Assembly (NCBI RefSeq): GCF_016746085.1
Contig: NZ_JAERTZ010000020.1
Coordinates: 1-59,217, forward strand
Reading direction: 5' to 3'
Length of the DNA: 59,217 bases
From: Zobellella iuensis
GTDB lineage: Bacteria; Pseudomonadota; Gammaproteobacteria; Enterobacterales; Aeromonadaceae
The notes beneath the pieces were generated by a model, which searched no databases, was not told where the DNA came from, and saw only the letters and a list, made by a program, of their open reading frames with translations. How positions within the stretch are numbered: position 1 is the stretch's first letter; every line of letters begins with the position of its first letter. The position numbers were made by a program, and so were the translations under genes. Below, piece by piece: positions 1 through 7,498 of the stretch.

Positions 1-140
1 ACTCTACGTGCGAGGTCAGCGAATGCTGCCTCCAGGGTCCAACGGCCTCCCCGGTAACTGTTTTTAACTCTATCAGTTCATCTCGCTTCAACATACAAGG
101 GTCCACTTCAGTGGAGCTCTCACCCACGGCGCCGGGGTTT

Positions 141-162
141 GGTCGAATAAATTCGACCCTAC
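141..162 (-). repeat. GTAG-headed REP-like palindrome, copy 1
   Basis: Read on the minus strand this is GTAG followed by GGTCGAATTTATTCGACC, an 8-bp stem with a two-base centre. A GTAG head followed by a palindrome is the hallmark of REP elements mobilised by RAYT (TnpA-REP) proteins. The other copies, at 9548, 15615 and 15685, have different stems but the same layout. Confidence 0.6.
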
Positions 163-174
163 GGGTCCGCTGCA

Positions 175-200
175 GGATCCATTTCAATGGACCACCCCGA
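175..200 (+). repeat. CCATTTCAATGG dispersed element, copy 1
   Basis: The core TCCATTTCAATGGA is followed by CCACCCCGAC. Nearly the same unit occurs at 8597-8623 and 15615-15643, each followed by a CC-pyrimidine-CCCG tail. A diverged neighbour at 100-115 has CCACTTCAGTGG, where the inner T-A pair becomes C-G, so pairing is kept. All copies lie just beyond the 3' end of a gene. Confidence 0.6.
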
Positions 201-237
201 CAACGGTGTCGCAAAGCGGAGATCCACTCCCCCAGGC

Positions 238-648
238 TCACTGCCCCCGCCGCAGGCGCTGATAAAACGCCAGATCCAGCTCCAGCTCGGTGACATACAT
301 ATCACCGTCCGGATAGCTGTTGACCACCCGAGCTCCCCGCACCATGCCCCGGCTGCTGCTGCTGACGGTACCGTCCTGCAGCACGTGGCTGTTCAACTGG
401 CTGGAGCTGGAGGTCATCACGCCACTCAGCTGTTCGGTCAGCTCCCGGTAGGCATCGAGCTTGGAAGCCCGCATGGCATGCAGCAATTTCTGCTGGTAAT
501 CGGCGGGCCGTTGCAGGCTGATGGGTGCATAGCCCACCGCATAGAGGTGATTCTTCCTGGCCGGCACATCCTGGCTGCCATGGCCGCCCTGGGTACCGCT
601 GCAACCGGTCAGCGCCAGCAACAACAGGGCACAGACTTTATTTCGCAT
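238..648 (-). CDS. flgP: Flagellar outer-membrane lipoprotein FlgP (LPP20 family)
   Basis: A 136-residue lipoprotein with a basic start, a hydrophobic stretch and a lipobox LALTGC placing the lipidated cysteine at residue 16. The mature part carries the LPP20-type fold (AYRELTEQLSG region) typical of FlgP. In Vibrio, FlgP belongs to the outer-membrane ring assembly around the sheathed polar flagellum and is needed for motility. It overlaps flgO by 11 bases, so the two are very likely co-translated from the sigma-54 promoter at 1475-1490. The assignment rests on the family pattern together with FlgO and FlgT next door. Confidence 0.85.
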   Translation of the reverse strand: MRNKVCALLLLALTGCSGTQGGHGSQDVPARKNHLYAVGYAPISLQRPADYQQKLLHAMRASKLDAYRELTEQLSGVMTSSSSQLNSHVLQDGTVSSSSRGMVRGARVVNSYPDGDMYVTELELDLAFYQRLRRGQ

Positions 649-1384
649 AACGGCTCCTTTGCTCCGGTGTCATCACCACCTCGGGCCCGCGCTCCTTGAG
701 CATGCCGGCCACCAGGTATTCGGGAATAAATTGCTGGGCGCTGGCCACCAGGCTGTTGTCGCCCATCGAGACCAGGCGGGCATTGACCAGGCGTCCGCCC
801 ATGGTCTCGCTGACGGTACCATGCAGCAGGTAACGGGCGCCGATCCGTGAGCCGAGCTGGCGATAATCGCGGCTGGTGCTGATGTCCCCCTCGGGGGTGA
901 TACGGATAAAGGGCAAGGCCTTGAAGTCGACCACCCGCAAGCCGTACTGATTCAGCTGGAACATCATGGTTTCCGACAGCAGGCGACCGAAGTAGTCCTG
1001 ACCGCGGTAGTCTTCCTGGCTGACGAAACCGCTGACCGCGATGCCGGACTGGGCATCCAGGCCATGGCCGCTGGACACCAGCCGGTAGGCCAGGGCCGAC
1101 ATATGCTGCTGCAGCTGGGTCTGGCCGCCCACCAGCGAAGGGCCGGCGGAAGGCAGCTGGGCACTGCGGCTACCGGCGCTCATGCGCATGGGTACGCCGT
1201 CCTGGCTGTGCCGGGGCGAGCTGGCCGGCGCCGGTACCGGCCCCAACGGCTTGCGGCTGGTGTAGTGGGAAGCATGATCATGGGGCAGATGGTGGCTCTG
1301 GCTGTCGAACCGCTGCCCGCCCAGGCCGGCACAGGCTGACAGCCCCAACACGGCCACAAGCATCAATGGTCTTGTCATCAACAA
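638..1384 (-). CDS. flgO: Flagellar H-ring outer-membrane protein FlgO
   Basis: A 248-residue protein with a lipoprotein-type signal (LGLSAC, cysteine 18). A low-complexity linker of about 90 residues follows, then the FlgO domain of about 150 residues, including the stretch GSRIGARYLLHGTVSETMGG. In Vibrio, FlgO is an outer-membrane component of the H ring that forms with FlgT and FlgP. It is first in the flgO-flgP operon, divergent from flgT, with about 80 bases between its predicted transcription start and its start codon. The extended linker is longer than I would expect, but it stays in frame and lipobox-led. Confidence 0.85.
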   Translation of the reverse strand: MLMTRPLMLVAVLGLSACAGLGGQRFDSQSHHLPHDHASHYTSRKPLGPVPAPASSPRHSQDGVPMRMSAGSRSAQLPSAGPSLVGGQTQLQQHMSALAYRLVSSGHGLDAQSGIAVSGFVSQEDYRGQDYFGRLLSETMMFQLNQYGLRVVDFKALPFIRITPEGDISTSRDYRQLGSRIGARYLLHGTVSETMGGRLVNARLVSMGDNSLVASAQQFIPEYLVAGMLKERGPEVVMTPEQRSRYAK

Positions 1385-1462
1385 GCTCCCGAAAAATTAA
1401 CATGAAACTGGCTCTGTATCGGCCCCGGTTTGCCAAACTTTAACCGGCACCGGCAAGCTATC

Positions 1463-1478
1463 GGGCAAGAATTTTGCA
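1463..1478 (+). promoter_or_regulatory. Sigma-54 promoter for flgT
   Basis: GGGCAAG-AATT-TTGCA matches the -24/-12 consensus TGGCACG-N4-TTGCW, with exact GG-to-GC spacing and only two mismatches. It points toward flgT, whose GTG start lies about 68 bases downstream. Flagellar ring genes in Vibrio are FlrC/sigma-54 controlled, so location and motif agree. Confidence 0.75.
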
Positions 1479-1490
1479 TAATTCTTGCCA
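1475..1490 (-). promoter_or_regulatory. Sigma-54 promoter for flgO-flgP, overlapping the flgT promoter
   Basis: On the minus strand the sequence is TGGCAAG-AATT-ATGCA, again with exact -24/-12 spacing. Its -12 element shares bases 1475-1478 (TGCA) with the opposing promoter. The whole 1464-1489 stretch is an inverted repeat GGCAAGAATT / AATTCTTGCC around a 6-base centre, so both promoters cannot be occupied together. Confidence 0.75.
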
Positions 1491-1546
1491 AGATTTGACC
1501 CGGGCCGTGCTTTTATTGCCGCCCCTTTGTTACACAGGATCTCAGA

Positions 1547-2686
1547 GTGCCGAGAAAAGCCTTAGTTACCGCCCTGCTGCTTTCGCTGCTGCCCTTCGCC
1601 GCCCAGGCCGACTGGTATCAGGCCGACGGCTCGGCCCCGCTCAGCCTGGGGGTGGAAACCGCCCGCCAGCAAGCGCTGGAGCAGGCCCTGGCCGATACCC
1701 TGCTGCAGGCCGGCGCCTCCCTGACCACGGTGCAGTCGGTCACCAACGGCATGTTCTCGGGCCAGCAACTGGACATTGCCGCCCAGGGCGAGCTGATGGA
1801 CTATGTGATCCTGGACGAGCGCCGCAGCCAGGGCCGGCTGTGGCTGACCGTGCGGGCCGACATCTGGCCCAATGAAAACGTGCAGCCCCAGTGCGTCGGC
1901 CGTTACCGGCCGGGCCTGGCCCTGACCGCCCTGGCCCTGCAGCATCCGGAGCAGGGCCAGATCGGCCAGATCTACGAACTGGGCAATGCGGTCACCCACC
2001 GCCTGGCCCAGCGCCTCGGCAACAGCGTCAATCTTATGACGCAGCTGCCCCACCAGCTCACCACGGATCCCCGGCTCCCGCGTAATCCCGGCCTGCGCCA
2101 GGGCGGCGACATCCTGAGCCATCGGCAGCAATCCCGGCTCTTGCTGAGCGGCGTCATCGAAGACATCAGCATGAATGACGGCAACTGGGTGGACTGGCGC
2201 TTCAAGGAGCAGGCCCGCCAGTTCCGGCTGTCGCTCACCCTGGAAGACGGCCTCACCGGCGAAACCCTGCTGCAGCAACGCTACCAGGCCCAGTCTCCCT
2301 GGACGTTCAAGCGGCACGCCAAGGTGAATGTGCACGAGCAGGGCTTCTGGCAGTCCGCCTACGGCCAGGCGGTGGATCAGCTGCTCGCCCGGGCCATTCG
2401 CGATCTGGTTCAGGCCCAGTCGTGCATGAAGGCCGTAGGCCATATCCTGCAACAGTCGGAGGAAGGCATACTGATGGATCTGGGCCGCCAGGCCGGCATC
2501 CAGGTCGGCGATCGCTTTACCCTGGTCCATCGCCGCCAGTTGCAGCCCGGTTACTACAGCGAAACCTCGGCCCAGGCCCAGTTCGTGGTGAGCCAGAGCC
2601 ACCCGGATTACAGCCTGCTGACGCCGGCCGACGGCGCCGCGCGGCAGGTTCGCATCACCCCCGGCGACATCCTCACCCAGCGTTGA
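1547..2686 (+). CDS. flgT: Flagellar assembly protein FlgT
   Basis: A 379-residue secreted protein. The GTG start is chosen because AGGA lies 7 bases upstream and it gives a clean signal peptide ending around AAQAD. The N-terminal part matches the FlgT domain with ARQQALEQALADTLLQAGA and the region around VRADIWPN. The C-terminal ~80 residues form the FlgT C-terminal domain (GRQAGIQVGDRFTLVHRR). FlgT forms the periplasmic H ring that stabilises the sodium-driven motor and helps assemble the T ring in Vibrio. It is divergent from flgO-flgP. Confidence 0.88.
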   Translation: MPRKALVTALLLSLLPFAAQADWYQADGSAPLSLGVETARQQALEQALADTLLQAGASLTTVQSVTNGMFSGQQLDIAAQGELMDYVILDERRSQGRLWLTVRADIWPNENVQPQCVGRYRPGLALTALALQHPEQGQIGQIYELGNAVTHRLAQRLGNSVNLMTQLPHQLTTDPRLPRNPGLRQGGDILSHRQQSRLLLSGVIEDISMNDGNWVDWRFKEQARQFRLSLTLEDGLTGETLLQQRYQAQSPWTFKRHAKVNVHEQGFWQSAYGQAVDQLLARAIRDLVQAQSCMKAVGHILQQSEEGILMDLGRQAGIQVGDRFTLVHRRQLQPGYYSETSAQAQFVVSQSHPDYSLLTPADGAARQVRITPGDILTQR

Positions 2687-2766
2687 GACGCCGGTTGTCG
2701 ATTTTGTGTGCACTCGCGCAGGCGGCAGGTTCTCATCGGGGCCGGAGTTATATATACTCGCCCCAC

Positions 2767-2842
2767 GCTCTCATAGCTCAACAGGATAGAGCACCCGCCT
2801 CCTAAGCGGGCGATCCAGGTTCGAGTCCTGGTGGGGGCGCCA
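2767..2842 (+). tRNA. tRNA-Arg(CCU)
   Basis: The 76-base gene folds as a standard cloverleaf. The acceptor stem GCTCTCA pairs with TGGGGGC using two G-U pairs. The D stem is GCTC/GAGC, the anticodon stem CCCGC/GCGGG encloses loop CTCCTAA (anticodon CCT), and the T stem is CCAGG/CCTGG. The discriminator is G and CCA is encoded. A TATATATAC -10 box sits at about 2748-2756, followed by a GC-rich stretch as expected for a stringently controlled stable RNA. Confidence 0.95.
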
Positions 2843-2923
2843 TGTCGCGCTTTTGTTTTACCCCTTCTTGCACCGGCTTGCCGCAGGCGGCAGAGTAATA
2901 GCCTCGTTACTCAGGAGCCCTTT

Positions 2924-3754
2924 ATGTCCAAAGCTGTTCTGATCACCGGCTGTTCGTCCGGCATCGGCCATTGTGCCGCCCATTATCTGCACCAGCAGGG
3001 TTTCCAGGTAATCGCCTCGGCCAGAAAAGCGGAAGATGTGGTACGGCTGAAGGAAGAAGGGCTGGAGGCCGTGCTGCTGGATCTGGCGGACGAAAACAGC
3101 ATAGAGGCCGGGCTTGCCCAGGCGCTGCAACTCACCGGCGGCAGGCTGTACGGCCTGTTCAACAACGGCGCCTACGGCCAGCCCGGCGCGCTCGAAGATC
3201 TGCCGACGGCCGCCCTGCGTGAACAGTTCAATACCAACCTGTTCGGTACCCATCACCTCACCCGGCTGGTGCTGCCGCCGATGCTGGCCGCCAACGAGGG
3301 GCGCATCATCCAGAACAGTTCGGTGCTGGGGCTGGTGGCCATGCAGTTCCGGGGCGCCTACAACGCCACCAAGTTCGCCCTGGAAGGCTATACCGACACC
3401 CTGCGCCTGGAGCTGGCGGGCACCGGGGTGCACGTCAGCCTGCTGGAGCCCGGCCCCATCGAAACCCGCTTCCGCGCCAACGCCAGGGACGCCTTTCTGC
3501 GCCATATCGACCCGGAGCAGAGCCGGCACCGGCAAGGCTACCGGCAAACCCTTGCCAGGCTGCAAAAGCCCGGGCCCAGCTCCCGTTACAGCCTGCCACC
3601 GGAATCCTGCCTGGCACCGGTACTCCATGCCCTGACCAGCCCCAGGCCCAAAACCCGTTACCCGGTGACCCGGGCTACCCTGATGATGAGCTGGCTGCGT
3701 CGCCTGCTGAGCGACCGGGCGCTGGATCGGCTGATGCTGAAGGCGGGCGGTTGA
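2924..3754 (+). CDS. SDR family oxidoreductase, YbbO-like
   Basis: A 276-residue classical short-chain dehydrogenase. The ATG at 2924 is chosen over in-frame upstream codons because CAGGAG lies just before it and the Rossmann motif TGCSSGIG then starts at residue 8. The catalytic tyrosine and lysine are in YNATK. The usual NNAG is NNGAYG here. Sequence order, the EPGPIETRF region and the C-terminal RYPVTRATLMM resemble E. coli YbbO, an aldehyde/ketone reductase. Substrate is not predictable. The gene follows tRNA-Arg and converges on the DUF1904 gene with a 3-base gap. Confidence 0.85.
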   Translation: MSKAVLITGCSSGIGHCAAHYLHQQGFQVIASARKAEDVVRLKEEGLEAVLLDLADENSIEAGLAQALQLTGGRLYGLFNNGAYGQPGALEDLPTAALREQFNTNLFGTHHLTRLVLPPMLAANEGRIIQNSSVLGLVAMQFRGAYNATKFALEGYTDTLRLELAGTGVHVSLLEPGPIETRFRANARDAFLRHIDPEQSRHRQGYRQTLARLQKPGPSSRYSLPPESCLAPVLHALTSPRPKTRYPVTRATLMMSWLRRLLSDRALDRLMLKAGG

Positions 3755-3757
3755 GCC

Positions 3758-4096
3758 TTAGCCCCCGAAATGGCTGCCGTTTTCGTAGTAATTGCGCCCT
3801 TCCAGCCGGGTGAACACCACGCCGATGTCCAGCCCCTCGCCCACCCGGGCGCGCAGCGCCTCGGTGATGGCGGCGGCCACCTGGTCCTGCACCTCCAACG
3901 GGCGCTCGAACCAGAGCACCTCGACGAAGGGATAGCCGTTCACCACATGTCCCTGTTGCACGAACTCGGCGGGAATGAATTCCAGGGTAAAATGCTCCTT
4001 GGGACTGCCGGCCAGGGGCGACAGGGTATCCACCAGGGTCTTGCTGACCTGTTTTACCGTGTCCCGGGTCAGGCCGCGAAAGCGCAGATGAGGCAT
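3758..4096 (-). CDS. DUF1904 family protein (tautomerase-like fold)
   Basis: A 112-residue protein recognised as DUF1904 from its start (MPHLRFRGL), the FVEVLWFERP segment and the C-terminal VVFTRLEGRNYYENG. The family is related in fold to small tautomerases such as 4-oxalocrotonate tautomerase, but a true catalytic Pro-1 after Met removal has not been established for it. It is a single gene that ends 3 bases from the converging SDR gene. Function unknown. Confidence 0.8.
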   Translation of the reverse strand: MPHLRFRGLTRDTVKQVSKTLVDTLSPLAGSPKEHFTLEFIPAEFVQQGHVVNGYPFVEVLWFERPLEVQDQVAAAITEALRARVGEGLDIGVVFTRLEGRNYYENGSHFGG

Positions 4097-4172
4097 AACG
4101 ACTTCCTTTTTCTAAAATGAATAACAATTCCGGCATCATAATCAAAGCCGGTAGACAAAACAGCGGGGAGCT

Positions 4173-5030
4173 ATGAAAATTTTCTGGCATTTACTGTTAT
4201 GGCTCTGGTGCGGCCACGGCCTGGCCACGCCGGCCCTGTGGTCGGCCAGCAAGGACGAACAACAGCTGTGGCTGTTCGGCTCCATCCATATCGCCGATGA
4301 CCGGCTGGCCGAGCTGCCGCCGGCGCTGCTGCAGGCGCTGGATGAGGCCGGGCTACTGTTGCTGGAGGTGGACCCGCGGACCATCACCCCCACCAGCCTG
4401 GCCCCCTACCTGCGCATGCCGACCGGGGAAAGCTGGCAAAGCCGGCTGGGCCCCAGCCTTTCCGCCGAGCTCGACGCCGCCGTCAGCCAGGCCGGCCTGG
4501 CCCAGCTCAGGCCCTTACCGCCCTGGTTTGCCGCCCTGCAACTGACCCAGGCCAAGGCCATGGCCTTGGGCTTTGCCGGCGAGCAGGGGGTGGATATGCA
4601 AATGCTGGCCCACGCCAGTGCCCGGCAGATCCCGATTGCCGGGCTGGAATCGGCCAGTACCGTATTCGGCATGCTGGCCTCGCTGCCCGCGCGGCGGCTG
4701 GAAGCCGACTTCGTACGCCATAGCCTGGATGAGCTGAACGACATGCAGCAACACCTGGACCGCTTGCTCGACACCTGGCTGAGCGGCGACGAGGAGGCCC
4801 TGAGGGACCTGCTGCAGGAGGAAGCGGGCGCCGAGCTCAAGGCCTTTATCGAACAGGAGCTGCTGCTTTCCCGCAACCGGATGTGGCTGGAGCAGCTGCA
4901 CCGGCTGGATCCGCCCAGGGCGCTGCTGGTGGTGGGTGCCCTGCACCTCTATGGCGAACACGGCCTGCTCAGCCTGCTGGAGCAGGCCGGCTATACCCTC
5001 AATAAAATCGAGGACAAGGCGCTTTATTGA
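4173..5030 (+). CDS. TraB/GumN family protein
   Basis: A 285-residue protein with a short signal peptide (cleavage near GLATPALW). The family motif SIHIADDRL contains the first conserved histidine, EVDPR the conserved acid, and a C-terminal GALHLYGEHGLL carries the second GxxH. These match the TraB/GumN/Tiki superfamily, whose eukaryotic members are metal-dependent proteases. The E. coli relative is YbaP, of unknown role. The start is supported by GGGGAG a few bases upstream. It is probably periplasmic or lipid-associated, and its substrate is unknown. Confidence 0.82.
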   Translation: MKIFWHLLLWLWCGHGLATPALWSASKDEQQLWLFGSIHIADDRLAELPPALLQALDEAGLLLLEVDPRTITPTSLAPYLRMPTGESWQSRLGPSLSAELDAAVSQAGLAQLRPLPPWFAALQLTQAKAMALGFAGEQGVDMQMLAHASARQIPIAGLESASTVFGMLASLPARRLEADFVRHSLDELNDMQQHLDRLLDTWLSGDEEALRDLLQEEAGAELKAFIEQELLLSRNRMWLEQLHRLDPPRALLVVGALHLYGEHGLLSLLEQAGYTLNKIEDKALY

Positions 5031-5099
5031 TCAGGATCAGCATGGCTCCGTCCCGGCTCGCTAAGATGCCTCCATGGTGCAGACGAAAGGAGACGACCA

Positions 5100-5240
5100 A
5101 TGGCATTCTGGCTTGATTTAATGTTTGGCAGCGATGTCGGCTTGATGTCCATGATAGTGATTATCGCCACCGCGCTGCTGATCAGCTTCTATGCGGGCTA
5201 TTTCATCTACAAGGTGAAGAAAGCCACTCCCCAGCAATAA
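5100..5240 (+). CDS. DUF3149 single-pass membrane miniprotein
   Basis: A 46-residue open frame with an excellent ribosome site (AAAGGAGA, 7 bases upstream). It starts MAFWLDLMFGSDVG, continues with one hydrophobic helix of about 20 residues (IVIIATALLISFYAGYFIY) and ends with a basic tail. This pattern matches DUF3149, a family of tiny inner-membrane proteins of unknown function in gammaproteobacteria. It stands alone between the TraB/GumN gene and the smrA-like stub. Confidence 0.75.
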   Translation: MAFWLDLMFGSDVGLMSMIVIIATALLISFYAGYFIYKVKKATPQQ

Positions 5241-5353
5241 GCCCGGTTTAACAACGGTGGGCCCCGACCTCCTCCTCCCCCGGGGTCTGCCGTTTCCCCT
5301 TTTGCCCAACTTGCTTATACTGCGGCTATTCCCGTTATTGAGGAGCCGCCGCC

Positions 5354-5452
5354 ATGTCTTCTTCAGAATGGTCTTCCTTTCTCGGTAAGCTGGACGGAAT
5401 AACCCCGCTCCGGCAGGACACCCGTCAACGTCATCAGAGCCGACCCGGCTGA
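5354..5452 (+). pseudogene. Possible smrA remnant or 32-residue small ORF
   Basis: The frame has a strong ribosome site (GAGGAG, 8 bases upstream) and encodes 32 residues including FLGKLDGITPLRQDTR. That resembles the extreme N terminus of SmrA-type endonucleases, which begin with a phenylalanine-rich helix followed by PL-K/R-x-D, before the Smr domain. Here translation stops right after it, 23 bases before the carboxypeptidase start. I read it as a gene truncated by deletion. It could instead be a genuine short leader ORF of the M32 carboxypeptidase. Confidence 0.4.
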
Positions 5453-5475
5453 TTATCTGAACAAGGAATCGAAGC

Positions 5476-6951
5476 ATGTCTTACACCGCGCTGGTGGAAC
5501 ATTTTGAACAGCTGCACCACCTGCAGCACCTGGGTGCCATTTGCGGATGGGATCAGGCCACCATGATGCCGCCCGGCGGCAACGAGGCCCGGGCCGAAGC
5601 CCTGGGTACCCTGGCGGTACTCTGCCACCGGCAACTGCAGGAGGCACAACTGCCCGACTGGTTTGCCGCCGCAGAAGCCGGGCCGTTAACGCCGGAGCAG
5701 GCCGTCAGCCTGCACGAAATGCGCCGCGCCTGGCGCGACGCCAACATGCTGCCGGCCGATCTGGTGCGCGCCCGCTCCCTGGCCGGCTCGCGCTGCGAAC
5801 ACGCCTGGCGCAGCCTGCGCCCGGCCAACGACTGGGCCGGCTTTTTGCCCCTGTTCGAAGAGGTGCTCAACCTGTCCCGCCAGGCCGCTTCCGCCCGGGC
5901 CGAGGCCCTCGGCCTGTCCCGCTACGACAGCCTGCTGGAGCAATACGAACCCGGCATGCGCAGCCGGCAGCTCGACCAGCTGTTCGGCAACCTCGGAGGC
6001 TGGCTGCCCGACCTTATCCGGCAGGTACAGGAGCGGCAGCGCCATGAGCGGGTGCTGGCGCCAAGCGGCCCCTTCCCCACCACGCAACAGAAGGCGCTGG
6101 GGCTGGAGGTGATGGCGCTGCTCGGCTTCGATTTCGCTCACGGCCGGCTGGACGTCAGCGCCCACCCCTTCTGCGGCGGGGTCGGCGAAGACGTCCGGCT
6201 CACCACCCGCTACGATGAGCAGGACGTGACCCAGGCCCTGATGGGCATCATCCACGAGACCGGTCACGCCCGCTACGAGCAGGGCCTGCCGGCGGCCTGG
6301 CGCAAGCTGCCGGCAGGCCAGGCCAGATCCATGGGGGTGCACGAATCCCAGAGCCTGTTCTTCGAGATGCAGCTGGCCCGGCATCCGGCTTTTCTGGCCC
6401 GGCTGGCCCCCATGCTGGAGCGGCACTTCGGTCCCCAGCCGGCCTTTGTCCCGGACAACCTGGCCCGGCTGTATACCCGGGTCGAGCCCGGTTTTATCCG
6501 GGTGGACGCGGACGAGGTGACCTACCCGGCCCACGTGATGCTGCGCTTCGAGATAGAACGGGATCTGATCGAGGGACGCATGGAGGCCCGGGACCTGCCC
6601 GAACGCTGGGATCAACTGATGCAGCAATACCTGGGGCTGTCCACCAAGGGCAACCACAAGGACGGCTGCCTGCAGGATATCCACTGGACCGACGGCAGCT
6701 TCGGCTATTTCCCGAGTTATACCCTAGGCGCCATTTATGCCGCCCAGCAGGCGGCCGCCATGCAGCAGCAACTGGGCCCGCTGGACAGGCTCATCGGCGA
6801 GGATCTGCCCGCCATCTTCGGCTGGCTGCAACAGCACATCTGGCAGCACGCCAGCCTGCTGGAAACCGGCGTTCTGCTCAGCCGGGCCACCGGCCAGGCG
6901 CTGGATCCCGCTCCCTTCCGGTTGCATCTGGAGCAGAGATATCTGGCCTGA
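5476..6951 (+). CDS. M32 family metallocarboxypeptidase
   Basis: A 491-residue cytosolic carboxypeptidase Taq-type enzyme. The zinc motif HETGH is at about residues 260-264 followed by ARYEQG. Downstream are the family motifs GVHESQS and VRVDADEVTYP-type (here FIRVDADEVTY), and near the C terminus GCLQDIHW and GSFGYFPSY. Length is typical of M32 (about 490-500). It removes C-terminal residues from peptides with broad specificity. AGGAA is placed before the ATG. It starts just after the smrA-like stub, so the two may be co-transcribed. Confidence 0.93.
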   Translation: MSYTALVEHFEQLHHLQHLGAICGWDQATMMPPGGNEARAEALGTLAVLCHRQLQEAQLPDWFAAAEAGPLTPEQAVSLHEMRRAWRDANMLPADLVRARSLAGSRCEHAWRSLRPANDWAGFLPLFEEVLNLSRQAASARAEALGLSRYDSLLEQYEPGMRSRQLDQLFGNLGGWLPDLIRQVQERQRHERVLAPSGPFPTTQQKALGLEVMALLGFDFAHGRLDVSAHPFCGGVGEDVRLTTRYDEQDVTQALMGIIHETGHARYEQGLPAAWRKLPAGQARSMGVHESQSLFFEMQLARHPAFLARLAPMLERHFGPQPAFVPDNLARLYTRVEPGFIRVDADEVTYPAHVMLRFEIERDLIEGRMEARDLPERWDQLMQQYLGLSTKGNHKDGCLQDIHWTDGSFGYFPSYTLGAIYAAQQAAAMQQQLGPLDRLIGEDLPAIFGWLQQHIWQHASLLETGVLLSRATGQALDPAPFRLHLEQRYLA

Positions 6952-7016
6952 TTCAGGCTACGCTTAAGCCACGGTCGCGCACGGAGGCACGACCTCAAGC
7001 CCAGGAGGGCGATGCG

Positions 7017-7394
7017 ATGGACGGAAAAAAGCCCCGCCACCAGTTGGTGGTGTTTTACGATGGCAGTTGCGAAGGTTGTATCAAGGACAGGGCCCGTTAT
7101 GAACGCTGGGCCGGCCCTGGCGGTGACGACATCTACTGGTTTGATATTACCGGACGGGAAGAAGTGCTGCTGAGCCTGGGGATCAGCCCGCAGAAGGCGT
7201 TGCGGGAGCTGCACGTGCAAACCGCCGACGGCGAGATCTTCTCGGAGCTGGATGCCTATATCCTGCTGATGAAAAGGGTTCCGCGGCTCAAGTTCCTGGC
7301 CTGGCTTATCGGGCTGCCGCTGATCCGCCCCTGCCTGTCCTGGTTGTACCGCACCCTGGTAAGGCGCCGGCTGGAGCAGGAAGGGCGGCTGTAA
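7017..7394 (+). CDS. DCC (DUF393) thiol-disulfide oxidoreductase family protein
   Basis: A 125-residue protein. VVFYDGSCEGC near residue 12 is the family's YDGxCxxC motif, a thioredoxin-like CxxC. The middle ELHVQTADGEIFSELDAY corresponds to the substrate-side strand, and the C-terminal half has the hydrophobic LAWLIGLPLIRPCLSWLYR helix seen in the family. AGGAGGG sits 7 bases before the start. The redox partner is unknown. Confidence 0.82.
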   Translation: MDGKKPRHQLVVFYDGSCEGCIKDRARYERWAGPGGDDIYWFDITGREEVLLSLGISPQKALRELHVQTADGEIFSELDAYILLMKRVPRLKFLAWLIGLPLIRPCLSWLYRTLVRRRLEQEGRL

Positions 7395-7498
7395 CCCACC
7401 GATGGCCTGCTCTAATGATGTTGCGTTCACATGACAGTCCCCGGTGGCTAAGGCATAATCAGGCTCATTGACCCTACAAACAGACAAGCGGGCCTGCC

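Larger units (their letters stand above)
1..237. other. Left-edge intergenic region rich in short palindromes
   Basis: No credible gene is visible before flgP ends at 238. The region holds three short inverted repeats: TCCACTTCAGTGGA (101-114), GGTCGAAT-AA-ATTCGACC (141-158) and TCCATTTCAATGGA (178-191). The last recurs after other genes in the window. These look like REP-type elements clustered at a 3' gene end. Short open frames here lack ribosome sites and recognisable products. Confidence 0.6.
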
